Source: Deltaproteobacteria bacterium
GTDB taxonomy: Bacteria > Myxococcota_A > UBA9042 > PHBI01 > JACKFB01
Direction of reading: 5' to 3'
Length of the DNA stretch: 64,000 nt
NCBI GenBank assembly: GCA_020632695.1
Contig: JACKFB010000001.1
Location: 248,001 to 312,000 of the forward strand
Position 1 is the first letter of the stretch, and each line of letters opens with the position of its first letter. This document shows positions 8,452 through 16,899 of the stretch, piece by piece. The notes below the pieces were generated by a model. That model was not told the origin of the DNA and searched no databases. It was given only the letters and a program-made list of their open reading frames with translations. The position numbers were made by a program, and so were the translations under genes.

Positions 8452-8862
8452 ATGCGCGCGTCGATCCGTCTGCTCCTGAGCGCCACCGCGGCGCTGCTCC
8501 TGTTGGCCTGCGGTCCCAAGGACCCCAAGGGCGAACCCTCGGAAGGCGCCGCCGCGCCGGCCCCGGCGTGCATCGACTACCTCGACGGCCACTACTCGGC
8601 CCTCTCCTGCGCCGGCAAGGCCATCGGCGAGTCCTGCAGCATCAACGGAGACCGCGTGTGCGTGCGGCTGACCGAGGGGCCTGCCGGCACCGCCACCTGC
8701 GGCTGCCAGGGTCTGCGCCCCGGGACGCCGCCGCGCGCTGGCGAATGCCCCCCCGACACGTCGCTGGGCTGCGATTGCGGCGGCGGGGTCGTCGGCATGG
8801 CCTCCTGCGACGACGCGGGGCAGGCCGGGCAGTGCCTCTGCCCCGCCGACGAGGAGCCCTGA
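8452..8862 (+). CDS. small Cys-rich lipoprotein
   Basis: The 136-residue product has a lipoprotein signal with lipobox LLLAC (lipidated Cys20), then a Pro/Ala/Glu linker and a domain with about a dozen cysteines (for example CGCQG and CDCGGG). It is predicted to be anchored in the envelope and disulfide bonded. No known domain was recognised. Upstream bases AGGTTCGCCC give only a weak ribosome binding site. Confidence 0.7.
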   Translation: MRASIRLLLSATAALLLLACGPKDPKGEPSEGAAAPAPACIDYLDGHYSALSCAGKAIGESCSINGDRVCVRLTEGPAGTATCGCQGLRPGTPPRAGECPPDTSLGCDCGGGVVGMASCDDAGQAGQCLCPADEEP

Positions 8863-9075
8863 ACCAGGATCGCGGGGTACCCTCGACCTGGTGACGATCG
8901 CGGCCCGCCTCTGTTGCGGCGCCCAAGCCGGCGTGCATGCAGGCCCGTCGAGCCGCGCGCTCGTGCAGTCCAGCCGCGCCATCGTCCCCGCGGCCGAAAA
9001 AGGCCTCAACTCTCGCCGGTGAACTTCCGTTGGTGCTCGGGTCCCCGGACCCCGTGCTCCCCAAAGGAGGTCATC

Positions 9076-9408
9076 TTGAGACTTGGAATCCATCGGCTCA
9101 TCGGCGTCGGCGCCGTGCTCGCGATCTTCGCCGGGTGCGGCTCGGGCAGCGGCATCGAAGCGCACTACTCGGCGCACGAGACCACCGACGCCACCGCGTT
9201 CCCCGACCGCGCATCGACCCGCTTCGACGCCGTCACCCCCGGCGAGGGCAACGGCGCTCTCGCCCTGGTGCCGAGCGGCGACTTCGGCATCGGCGCCGTC
9301 TCGGCGTCCAGCGCCAGCTACCGCATGGTCGCCACGCTGGGACCCAGCCTCGGCTCCTCCGAGGCGTCGCGCAGCCCGCACTTCGCGGCGCCCGCAGACC
9401 CGCACTGA
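9076..9408 (+). CDS. short lipoprotein with a TTG start
   Basis: A TTG start is chosen because a full AAAGGAGG ribosome binding site lies 5 bases before it and the translated N-terminus is then a clean lipoprotein signal ending AIFAGC. The 110-residue product ends with an ASYRMVATLGPSLGSS-like stretch that resembles the SYRLxGTLGQ motif found in many secreted proteins of Myxococcota and Planctomycetes. Function unknown. It lies about 200 bases upstream of the collagen-like gene and may be co-expressed with it. Confidence 0.6.
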   Translation: MRLGIHRLIGVGAVLAIFAGCGSGSGIEAHYSAHETTDATAFPDRASTRFDAVTPGEGNGALALVPSGDFGIGAVSASSASYRMVATLGPSLGSSEASRSPHFAAPADPH

Positions 9409-9610
9409 CAGCCCCGGGGGGCATGCCCCCGACCTGGCCTCCCGACCGGCGACGTCCGGGTCGTGGCGCCCGCGCGCTCGAAGCAGGACTTCGGGTGCGG
9501 GCGGCACGACCCAGGCGCCGGGGGTCGGAGCTTCGAGGGCGGCCCGCGCGCCCGCACCAGTCCGCTCCAGAACTCGCGAACACCCCGACATCACTCATGG
9601 AGATTGAACG

Positions 9611-11857
9611 ATGATGCGATTGCGCCTGATCGGCCTGGCAGCTCTGCTGCTGGGTACCGGGGCCGCTTCGGCGGCCGTCCCTGCCACCCTGACCCACCAA
9701 GGCCGGTTGACCTCCGCCGACGGTGAGCTGGTCGACGCCAACCTGCCGATCGTCTTCACGATCTACGGCAGCGCCGACGGCGACGACGTGATCTGGACCG
9801 AGAGCCACGAGGTCGAGGTCCGCCAGAGCTGGTTCTCGGTGGCCCTCGGCTCCGAGACTCCCTTCGGCCCCACCTTCCTGGGTGAGGGCGAGCGCTGGCT
9901 CGGCGTGGCCGTGGGCGGCGACGACGAGATGGTCCCGCGGACTCCGGTGGGCGCCGTGCCCTACGCGATGGTCGCCCAGGACGTGGTGGGCGACATCCAT
10001 CCTGCCACCGTCACCATCAACGGCGTGACCGTCATCGACGCGCAGGGGCGCTGGGTCGGGCCCACCGCCGGGCTGCGCGGCCCCGCTGGCGCCGACGGCG
10101 AGGACGTGATCGTCACCGAGGTGCCGCCGGGCGCGAGCTGCGCTGCGGGCGGCCTGCGGGTCGACTCCATCGACGGGACGCACTTCATCTGCAACGGCCT
10201 CGGGGGCGTGGCCGGGCCCGAGGGTCCGGCGGGGCCGGCGGGCGTGAGCGTGGTGCCGACCTCCGAGCCCGAAGGCGACAACTGCCGCTTCGGCGGCGTG
10301 CGCATCGACTCCGACGTCCACACCACCTACATCTGCAACGGCGACGCCGGGGCGCCGGGTGCGCAGGGCGAGCCGGGCGTCGAGGGACCCCAGGGGGCCA
10401 CGGGCCCGGCGGGTCCGCAGGGCGAGTCGGTGATCCCGAGCTCCGAGCCTCCGGGCGACGCGTGCGAGTTCGGCGGTGCCCGGTTCGAGATCGCCGGTCA
10501 CGACCCGATCTTCGCGTGCAACGGCGCCCCCGGGCTGGCCGGGGCCCAGGGGGTCATCGGCCTCACGGGTCCCCAGGGCGAGCAGGGCCCGGCGGGTCCG
10601 CAGGGCCCCCAGGGCGTGGCGGGACTCATGGGCCCCCAGGGCCCGCAGGGCGAGGCCGGTCCGCAGGGGCCGGTCGGCCCGATGGGCGCGACGGGCGCCC
10701 AGGGCTCGCGTGGTCCTCAGGGCGACGTCGGGCCGGTGGGTCCGCAGGGCCCGCAGGGCGAGGTCGGCCCGGTCGGGCCGCAGGGTGAGATGGGACCGCA
10801 GGGCCCGCAGGGCGCCACCGGTGCGGTGGGCCCCACGGGTCCGCAGGGCGAGACGGGGCCGCAGGGTCCGCAGGGAGCCACCGGCCCGACCGGGCCCCAG
10901 GGCGAGATGGGCCCGATGGGCCCGATGGGTCTGCCCGGCGTGGACGGCCTGCCCGGCGCGATGGGTCCGATGGGCCCGATGGGTCTGCCCGGCGTGGACG
11001 GCGCGACCGGCCCGATGGGTCCGATGGGTCCGATGGGCCCGATGGGTCTGCCCGGCGTGGACGGCGCGACCGGCCCGATGGGTCCGATGGGCCCGATGGG
11101 TCCGATGGGTCTGCCCGGCGTGGACGGCGCGACCGGCCCGATGGGCCCGATGGGCCCGATGGGTCCGATGGGTCTGCCCGGCGTGGACGGCCTGCCCGGC
11201 GCGATGGGTCCGATGGGCCCGATGGGCGTCCCGGGTCTGCCCGGTCAGTCGGTCACCGTGACCGCCGTCTCGGCGGGCGACGACTGCGCCGCTGGCGGCC
11301 AGCGCCTGGTCTCGGCCAGCGGGACCGCCTACGTCTGCAACGGCGTGGCCGGCACCGGGGGCGGCGGCAGCGCGGCCTCCACCGACGTCACCGACGCCAA
11401 CGGCGTCGTGCTCGGGCGCTTCATGTCCTACGACACCGGCGGAAACCTGTACGGCCCGGTGGTCACCTTCCGCACGCCCACCGGCTACATCGTGTCGCTG
11501 ACCGTCGTCGGCGCCGAGCCCGTCCAGGGCGGGTACGTCTACTACACCGGCAGCGGCTGCTCGGGCTCGGCCTACTACAACAGCGGCTCCAGCTCGAAGT
11601 TCTACATCCGCGACGCCAAGGAGGCCTTCTGGCTCTACGCCCAGAACTCGTGGGCCGTCCTCGCCGACGTGGACGCGAACGGCCGCACGGCGACCGCCCA
11701 GGTCACGCCGTCGACCAGCTCCGGCTACAACGCGTCGAACGGCACACCCTGCGGCACCTCGACCGCCGGAAGCCTGCGCACCTGGCCGCTGGCCCCGGCC
11801 TCCACCACGACCATCGGCCTGCCCACCAGCATCGCCCCGCCCCTGGTCGTTCCCTGA
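9611..11857 (+). CDS. secreted collagen-like protein with four Cys/Gly modules
   Basis: The 748-residue protein has a signal peptide (about 1-22), an N-terminal domain starting LTHQGRLTSADGELV that resembles the N-terminal domain of phage-tail-like and cell-surface proteins, then alternating modules. Four modules share the pattern Gly-(Asp/Ala)-x-Cys-x-x-Gly-Gly-x-Arg ending in CNG (around 10130, 10260, 10450 and 11280), similar to DUF7151. Between them run collagen-type Gly-X-Y repeats, short near residue 246 and long from about 305 to 546, rich in GPQ and GPM triplets. A C-terminal beta-type domain of about 150 residues follows. Bacterial collagen-like proteins form trimeric stalks at the cell surface; that role is inferred. 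Confidence 0.85.
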   Translation: MMRLRLIGLAALLLGTGAASAAVPATLTHQGRLTSADGELVDANLPIVFTIYGSADGDDVIWTESHEVEVRQSWFSVALGSETPFGPTFLGEGERWLGVAVGGDDEMVPRTPVGAVPYAMVAQDVVGDIHPATVTINGVTVIDAQGRWVGPTAGLRGPAGADGEDVIVTEVPPGASCAAGGLRVDSIDGTHFICNGLGGVAGPEGPAGPAGVSVVPTSEPEGDNCRFGGVRIDSDVHTTYICNGDAGAPGAQGEPGVEGPQGATGPAGPQGESVIPSSEPPGDACEFGGARFEIAGHDPIFACNGAPGLAGAQGVIGLTGPQGEQGPAGPQGPQGVAGLMGPQGPQGEAGPQGPVGPMGATGAQGSRGPQGDVGPVGPQGPQGEVGPVGPQGEMGPQGPQGATGAVGPTGPQGETGPQGPQGATGPTGPQGEMGPMGPMGLPGVDGLPGAMGPMGPMGLPGVDGATGPMGPMGPMGPMGLPGVDGATGPMGPMGPMGPMGLPGVDGATGPMGPMGPMGPMGLPGVDGLPGAMGPMGPMGVPGLPGQSVTVTAVSAGDDCAAGGQRLVSASGTAYVCNGVAGTGGGGSAASTDVTDANGVVLGRFMSYDTGGNLYGPVVTFRTPTGYIVSLTVVGAEPVQGGYVYYTGSGCSGSAYYNSGSSSKFYIRDAKEAFWLYAQNSWAVLADVDANGRTATAQVTPSTSSGYNASNGTPCGTSTAGSLRTWPLAPASTTTIGLPTSIAPPLVVP
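10928..11233 (+). repeat. five tandem copies of a GLPGVDG-GPM collagen repeat (54-63 bp units)
   Basis: Copies of the GLPGVDG-encoding word start at 10928, 10982, 11045, 11108 and 11171. Unit lengths are 54, 63, 63 and 63 bases, all multiples of nine bases, so copy-number change would keep both the frame and the Gly-X-Y register. Units are almost identical at DNA level, implying recent expansion. Confidence 0.9.
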
Positions 11858-11868
11858 CCCCGTGAGCC

Positions 11869-11907
11869 CTCGGGGGCGAGCCCGCAAACCGCGGCCTCGC
11901 CCCCGAG
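11869..11907. terminator. hairpin between collagen-like and SGNH genes
   Basis: CTCGGGGGCGAG and CTCGCCCCCGAG form a perfect 12-bp stem with a 15-base loop, 12 bases after the stop of the collagen-like gene. There is no T run, so it is a candidate terminator or mRNA-stabilising hairpin rather than a classical intrinsic terminator. Confidence 0.5.
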
Positions 11908-11925
11908 TGCACACCGGCTCAGCTG

Positions 11926-11934
11926 TGCTATCGT
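11926..11934 (+). promoter_or_regulatory. candidate extended -10 promoter, possibly leaderless mRNA
   Basis: TGCTATCGT fits an extended -10 element. Seven bases after it comes the ATG at 11941, so transcription would start at or next to the start codon; no Shine-Dalgarno is present between them. Confidence 0.35.
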
Positions 11935-11940
11935 CCCGCC

Positions 11941-13420
11941 ATGAAGAAGCTCCTGCTCTCCCTGGCGCTGCTCTGCAGCCCGCTGCAAGCCTGCGCCGAC
12001 GGAAGCATCAAGCCCTCCGACCTCTCCGCCACGGCGGACTTGGACACGGGCTCGGTGTCGGACGCGGTCTCGGTCTCGGACACGGTCTCGGACTCGGACA
12101 CGGCCTCGGACGCGGGCTCGGTCTCGGACACGGCCTCGGACTCGGACACGGTCTCGGACGCGGACACGGACTCGGACGCGGACACGGACGCGGTCTCGGA
12201 CACGGACGCGGTCTCGGACACGGTCTCGGACACGGTCTCGGACACGGACACGGACACGGACTCGGACGCGGTCTCGGACACGGGCGCTGACACCGGCACC
12301 GGGGCCGAGACCGACACCGGGGCCGAGACCGAGACCGGCACCGAGACCGAGACCGGCACCGAGACCGACACCGAGACCGAGACCGAGACCGGCACCGGGG
12401 CCGAGACCGAGACCGAGACCGAGACCGACACCAGGGCCGAGACCGGCACCGAGACCGACACCGGGGCCGAGACCGAGACCGGCACCGACGCCGAGACCGA
12501 CACCGACACCGACACCGAGACGGTCGCCGAGACCGACACCGACACCGAGACGGATCGCCGACACCGCCACCGAGACGGTCGCCGACACCGCCCCCGACGG
12601 GCCTCCGCCTCCGAACACCGTGCACCGCCTGGTGATGGCGGGCGACTCCTGGTCGGTGGGCCTGGTGATGCCGACCATCGACGCGCTGGCCGATCTGGGC
12701 TTCGACGCGACGCTCACCTGGGAGGCGACGGCGGTCGCCGGTTCGACCGCCGCGCAGTGGGTCACCAACGACGGCGGCAAGCTCCTGGCCTTGGACGCCG
12801 CGCTCGACGCGGACCCTCCGGCCGAGGTGCTGCTCCTGGTCATCGGCGGAAACGACCTCAACCGCGAGATCAACGGCGGCTGGGCCAAGCTGCCCAAGTT
12901 CTTCCGCGAGCTGGCGCTCGACGACATCCGCGACGACGTCCAGAACCTCATCGGCTACGCCATGGCGGGCCGGCCGGACCTCCAGGTGGTCATGGTCGGC
13001 TACGACTACCTCCACTACGACTTCCTGCAGCTCTACGTGTCGTTGCCCGGGCTCGACCAGCAGTCCTACAACGAGGCCTTCATCGCGCTCGAGCAGCGCA
13101 AGCTGGGCATCGCCCAGGCGAACTCGCGGGTCCACTACGCCCACAACCTGGGGCTGCTCCAGTGGACCTTCGGCGACGTGCCGCACCCGCCCTTCTTCCT
13201 GCCGCCCGTGGCCTACGGACCGGGGGCCGTCCCGGCGCCGGGGGTGTGGCCGACCTACACGCCCTTCCCGGGCGGTCTCGTGCAGCTCCCCGGGCCGCTC
13301 GACTATCTGCCCGACGGCATCCACCCCTCCCTCGAGGGCTTCCGGGTCATCATCGACCACACCTTCGCCCAGGGCCTCGAAGCGCTGATGCTGCACGAGC
13401 CGTGGGGGCCATCGCCCTGA
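11941..13420 (+). CDS. SGNH/GDSL hydrolase lipoprotein with an apparent one-base frameshift
   Basis: The N-terminal frame encodes a lipoprotein signal (lipobox LQAC, Cys18) and a long Ser/Asp then Thr/Glu repeat linker (about residues 35-200). The SGNH domain lies in the next frame, from about 12557 to 13420, with the nucleophile motif MAGDSWS, the GGND block and the C-terminal DGIHPS Asp-His pair. An extra A at 12554 explains the break: the linker reads acgg-A-tcgcc where its other copies read acggtcgcc. Without that base one frame runs through, giving about 492 residues: a lipid-anchored esterase/acylhydrolase on a flexible stalk. As given, the first frame ends out of frame in Arg-rich sequence. 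It may be a sequencing error, a decayed gene or a phase-variable one. Confidence 0.75.
12050..12560 (+). repeat. Ser-Asp / Thr-Glu-Asp low-complexity coding repeat in two blocks
   Basis: From about 12050 to 12280 the repeat uses GAC, TCG, ACG and GTC codons (Ser/Asp/Val/Thr); from about 12280 to 12555 it switches to GAG ACC GAC ACC (Thr/Glu/Asp). Thr codon choice changes sharply from ACG to ACC at the boundary, which suggests two separate expansions. Confidence 0.85.
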
Positions 13421-13442
13421 GGCGTGGCCGCCCGCGGCCCCG

Positions 13443-14621
13443 CTACCAGGCGACCGGCGGGAAGGCGGGCCCCGGCCGCGCGAACTGATAGCCCTGCAGC
13501 AGGTCGCAGCCGAGCGCAGTGAGCGTGTCGCGCTCCTCCGGCGTCTCCACGCCCTCCGAGATGACCAGGAGGTCCAGCTCGGCGAAGAGCCGGGTCATCG
13601 ACTCGAGCACCTTCTGCTTGGTCGGGCTCTGGTGCACGTCCCGGATGAGCGACATGTCGTACTTGACCACGTCCGGCTCGAGCTGCGCGAAGCTGGCCAG
13701 CCCGGCGTACCCGGCGCCCAGGTCGTCGATGGCGATGCGGAACCCGAGCTTGCGCAGCGCGGCCACCCGCGATGACGCGTCGGGCACGTCGTCGAGGGAC
13801 GCGCGCTCGGTGATCTCGAACACCACCCGGTGCGCCTGCTTCGAGAGCAGCGCGTCCGGTGAGTAGAGCGCCTCGTCGAGCAGGTCTCGGGTGTGCAGGT
13901 TGACGAAGACGAAGGCCGCCGGCGCGCGCTCCACCACCGTCGCGACCCGCCGGCGGATCGCGCGCCCCAGCTCCTCGAGGCGGCCCAGGCGTTCGGCGGC
14001 GTCGAGGATGGCCCCCGGCTGCGGCAGCGTCGGCTCGTCGGCGCGGAGCAGCGCCTCGAACGCGAAGACGCGCCGGTCGCTCCAGCTCACGATGGGCTGA
14101 TAGGCCATCCACAGGGTACGCAGCACGCTGTCGAAGCTGGCCTCCAGGCTGGCGCGGTCCCCGAGCTGCCCCCCGCCGGTGCCGACGATGGCCAGCGCCT
14201 GCCGCTTCAGCTTCGCGATCTTGTGCAGGCGCACCGCGTCGCCGACCAGCTCGAGCAGCGCCCTGGGTTCGAAGGGTTTCACCAGGTAGCGCAGCGCCCC
14301 AAGCTCCACCGCGCGGATGGCGCTGTCCACGGTCGGCGAGCCGGTGATGAGGATGACGGGAACGTCCAGGTCGTGGCTGCGCACCGCGCGCAGCAGCTCC
14401 ACGCCGTCGAGGCCCGGCATCCCCAGATCGCTGATGATCGCATCGAAGGACGCATCCGCCGCCAGCGCCGCCGCCGAGGTGCCATCGTGCGCCGTGACCA
14501 CCTCGTAGCCGGCAGAGCTCAGCGTCCGCACGAACGCGCGCAGCAGCGTCTCCTCGTCGTCGGCGATGAGGATTCGCCCGACCTCGTGGCGCGAGGGAGT
14601 TGTCTGCTCTTCTGGCGACAT
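13443..14621 (-). CDS. response regulator with EAL domain (c-di-GMP phosphodiesterase-like)
   Basis: The 392-residue protein has an N-terminal receiver (Asp-Asp pair near 21-22, phospho-acceptor Asp65 in ISDLGMPG, Lys in LVKPFEP near 115) and a C-terminal EAL domain. The EAL part keeps the key motifs: FEALLR, NLH, EITE, the DDLGAGY block, the Lys of VVKYD, EGVE and QGY, so it is probably an active c-di-GMP phosphodiesterase. ATG 14621 is preferred over an upstream TTG at 14699. It is divergent from the Che operon and a likely partner of its kinases. Confidence 0.88.
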   Translation of the reverse strand: MSPEEQTTPSRHEVGRILIADDEETLLRAFVRTLSSAGYEVVTAHDGTSAAALAADASFDAIISDLGMPGLDGVELLRAVRSHDLDVPVILITGSPTVDSAIRAVELGALRYLVKPFEPRALLELVGDAVRLHKIAKLKRQALAIVGTGGGQLGDRASLEASFDSVLRTLWMAYQPIVSWSDRRVFAFEALLRADEPTLPQPGAILDAAERLGRLEELGRAIRRRVATVVERAPAAFVFVNLHTRDLLDEALYSPDALLSKQAHRVVFEITERASLDDVPDASSRVAALRKLGFRIAIDDLGAGYAGLASFAQLEPDVVKYDMSLIRDVHQSPTKQKVLESMTRLFAELDLLVISEGVETPEERDTLTALGCDLLQGYQFARPGPAFPPVAW

Positions 14622-14694
14622 CTGAAACCGTCCGGCGCTGCGGCATTCGTCATGCGCCGTCTCGGTCTGCAGGTCAACTTCCGCGGGCTGTAGC

Positions 14695-14710
14695 TGCAAG
14701 CCAGGGGCCG
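14695..14710 (-). promoter_or_regulatory. possible sigma-54 promoter for the receiver-EAL gene
   Basis: On the minus strand GGCCCCTGGCTTGCA has a perfect TTGCA -12 element and a GG at the right -24 distance, but the -24 half (GGCCCC) departs from GGCACG. It lies about 75-80 bases upstream of the ATG at 14621. Confidence 0.35.
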
Positions 14711-14851
14711 GCCAGCGTCAGGCGCCCGGCCGCGTCCCGCCCCCCTGGGCCTGCGCCGCCGCCCTCCTCCTCCCTTGAAAGCCCAGCCACCGCGTGCGAT
14801 TGATGGAGTTCGAGGCGGGGTGCGCGCTGGGGACGCCCAGCCCGCGCAGCG

Positions 14852-15370
14852 ATGCAGCCCTCGACGGATGGGCCAGGACAGCGGGGTTCCAATTCCGTGG
14901 AACACAGCTCGGAGACAGCCCCGTCATTGGTCGCACGGGTCGGGGACCAGACCGTGGCGGTCGAGGTGGCGCTCGTCTCGGAGGCCATGCGCCCGCTCCC
15001 CATCCGCGCCGGTGACGCCCTGCCGAGCTTCGTGCTGGGCGGCGCGGTGATTCGCGGCCAGGAGCTGCCCGTCGTGGATCTCCACGCACTCCTCGGTGGC
15101 GGCGCGGACCCGTCGCTCGACCACCGCCGCTTCGTGGTGGTCCACGCGGGCCAGGGAAGCGTGGCCCTGCAGGTGGATGCCGTGCTCGGGGTGCGCCGGC
15201 TGCCGCGCGGGGACCTGCGCCGCCTGCCCTGCGTGTTCGCCCGCGCCGACGCGTCGACGGCGGAGGGGCTGGGGCGCGTCGACGGCCTGGCCTCGGTGAT
15301 GCGGGAGCTGCGCCTGCTGCCCGACCCGGCGTGGGCCGCCTCGGGCCCTCCCCCGGCCGGGCGCCCATGA
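14852..15370 (+). CDS. cheW: CheW-like coupling protein 1
   Basis: A CheW domain runs from about residue 25 (SLVARVGDQTVAVEVALVSEAM) through LGGAVIRGQELPVVDLHALLG and the HRRFVVVHA strand; such proteins link chemoreceptors to CheA. The start is uncertain: the ATG at 14852 has no ribosome binding site and later GTG/TTG codons (14897, 14929) are possible, since the domain proper starts near 14930. It overlaps the CheR start by ATGA. First gene of the chemosensory operon. Confidence 0.8.
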   Translation: MQPSTDGPGQRGSNSVEHSSETAPSLVARVGDQTVAVEVALVSEAMRPLPIRAGDALPSFVLGGAVIRGQELPVVDLHALLGGGADPSLDHRRFVVVHAGQGSVALQVDAVLGVRRLPRGDLRRLPCVFARADASTAEGLGRVDGLASVMRELRLLPDPAWAASGPPPAGRP

Positions 15371-16899
15371 GCCCCCGCCTCGAACCCGAGGACGTCGAGG
15401 GCTTCCGCGCGCTGGTCGAGAGGCGCTTCGGGCTGCGCTTCGACGCGACGAAGGACGACGACCTGGCCGAGCTCCTGCGCCGCCGCATGGAGGCCTCGGG
15501 GGCCAGCGGGTTCGGCGCCTACCAGCGCCTCCTGAGCGATGATGCGACGCAAGACGATGAGACCGCCTTTCTCGCCGAGGCCCTCACCATCAATGAGACC
15601 TTCTTCTTCCGCAACGCAGACGCATTTCGCGCGCTGGTCGAAGGCGTGCTGCCGGCGCTCATCGCCGCAGCGTCGCCCCACCGACGCCTGCGCATCCTGT
15701 CCGCCGGGTGTGCGTCGGGCGAGGAGCCCTACTCGCTGGCGATGATGCTGAGCGAGGCCTTGCCGGACCTGGCGTCCTGGGACGTGCAGATCGTGGCCGT
15801 CGACATCGACCCGGCCGCGCTGGCCAAGGCCGAGCGCGCCCGATACTCGTCCTGGTCGCTGCGCGCCACCCCCGAGGCCACGCGCCTCCGCTACTTCGAG
15901 GAGGTCGGCCGCGAGTTCGTCGTCGACCCGGGCATCCGGCAGATGGTGCGCTTCGTGCGCGGCAACCTCACCGACGACCGCGCCGCGTTCTGGCGGGCGG
16001 CCTCGCACGACCTGGTGTTCTGCCGCAACGTGCTGATGTACTTCGCGCCCGAGCACATGGCCGACGTCATCACCCGGGCCCACCGAGCGCTGCGCCCGGG
16101 CGGCTACCTGTTCCTGGGCCACGCCGAGTCGCTACGCGGCATGAACCGCGGCTTCCACCTGTGTCACACCCACGACACCTTCTACTATCAGAAGCGCACC
16201 GGCGCCGATGCCGCGGCGCCGGGCCCTCGGGGCACCGACTCGCCGCCCGCCGCGCTGCCGCCGGTCGGAGACTCGAGCACCTCCTGGGTCGACGCCATCC
16301 AGCGCGCCTCGGAGCGCATCGCCGCGCTGGCGCACCAGCCGACCACCGCCTCCGCGCCGCCGCCGCCGTCCGCCGGTGCCCGGTCGCTCGCCGCGGGCGG
16401 TGTGCTCGCGCCGGCGCTCGAGGCGATGCGTCAGGAGCGATTCGGCGACGCCCTGGCGCTGCTGTCGGGGCTGGCAGGCGAGACGGCCGCCGACCCCGAC
16501 GCCATGCTGATGCGCGCGGTGCTGCTCACCAACAGCGGCCGGCTCGATGAGGCGCGCGCCTGCTGCGAGCGGCTGCTGGCCCTCGACGAGTTCAACGCGG
16601 GCGTCCACTATGTGATGGCGCTCTCCTGCGAGCACGCCGGGGACGTCGAGAGCGCGCTGGACCACGACCAGACCGCCGCCTACCTGGACCCGGGCTTCGC
16701 CATGCCGCGACTGCACATGGGGCTCGTAGCCCGCCGCGCGGGTGACGACACCACCGCGCGCCGAGAGCTGTCGCACGCGCTCGCGCTGCTGGCGCGGGAG
16801 GATGCGTCGCGCTTGCTGCTCTTTGGCGGGGGCTTCTCCCGCGACACGCTGAGCGCGCTGTGCCGCGCCGAGCTTCGCGCTGCGGGAGGCGAGCGATGA
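15367..16899 (+). CDS. cheR: CheR-type methyltransferase with C-terminal TPR region
   Basis: The 510-residue protein has the CheR N-terminal helical domain (about 1-80, with INETFFFRN) and SAM-binding methyltransferase domain (LSAGCASGEEPYS at 111-123, VDIDPAAL, CRNVLMYF). It methylates receptor Glu residues in the family. After a Pro/Ala-rich linker (about 290-350) come TPR-like helices (about 355-500), as in the CheR-TPR proteins of myxobacterial and Pseudomonas Wsp-type systems. Both ends overlap neighbours by ATGA, showing tight translational coupling. Confidence 0.9.
   Translation: MSPRLEPEDVEGFRALVERRFGLRFDATKDDDLAELLRRRMEASGASGFGAYQRLLSDDATQDDETAFLAEALTINETFFFRNADAFRALVEGVLPALIAAASPHRRLRILSAGCASGEEPYSLAMMLSEALPDLASWDVQIVAVDIDPAALAKAERARYSSWSLRATPEATRLRYFEEVGREFVVDPGIRQMVRFVRGNLTDDRAAFWRAASHDLVFCRNVLMYFAPEHMADVITRAHRALRPGGYLFLGHAESLRGMNRGFHLCHTHDTFYYQKRTGADAAAPGPRGTDSPPAALPPVGDSSTSWVDAIQRASERIAALAHQPTTASAPPPPSAGARSLAAGGVLAPALEAMRQERFGDALALLSGLAGETAADPDAMLMRAVLLTNSGRLDEARACCERLLALDEFNAGVHYVMALSCEHAGDVESALDHDQTAAYLDPGFAMPRLHMGLVARRAGDDTTARRELSHALALLAREDASRLLLFGGGFSRDTLSALCRAELRAAGGER

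Noticed and set aside
9415..9430. Terminator at the GGGGGCATGCCCCC palindrome
   Set aside because: Short palindrome with no T run; too weak to list as a feature.
10928..11233. CRISPR-like regular repeats
   Set aside because: Units are in-frame collagen codons with no unique spacers.
9233..11914. 893-residue antisense frame rich in THRTHRA repeats opposite the collagen-like gene
   Set aside because: It is the mirror of Gly-X-Y codons and has no start signal or family; shadow of the real gene.
13426..13439. Bidirectional terminator GGCCGC-CC-GCGGCC between convergent genes
   Set aside because: Six-base stem with a two-base loop and no T run; likely chance in GC-rich DNA.
15331..15366. Earlier CheR start at 15331
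   Set aside because: The ATG at 15367 overlaps the CheW stop by ATGA and gives the normal CheR N-terminus.
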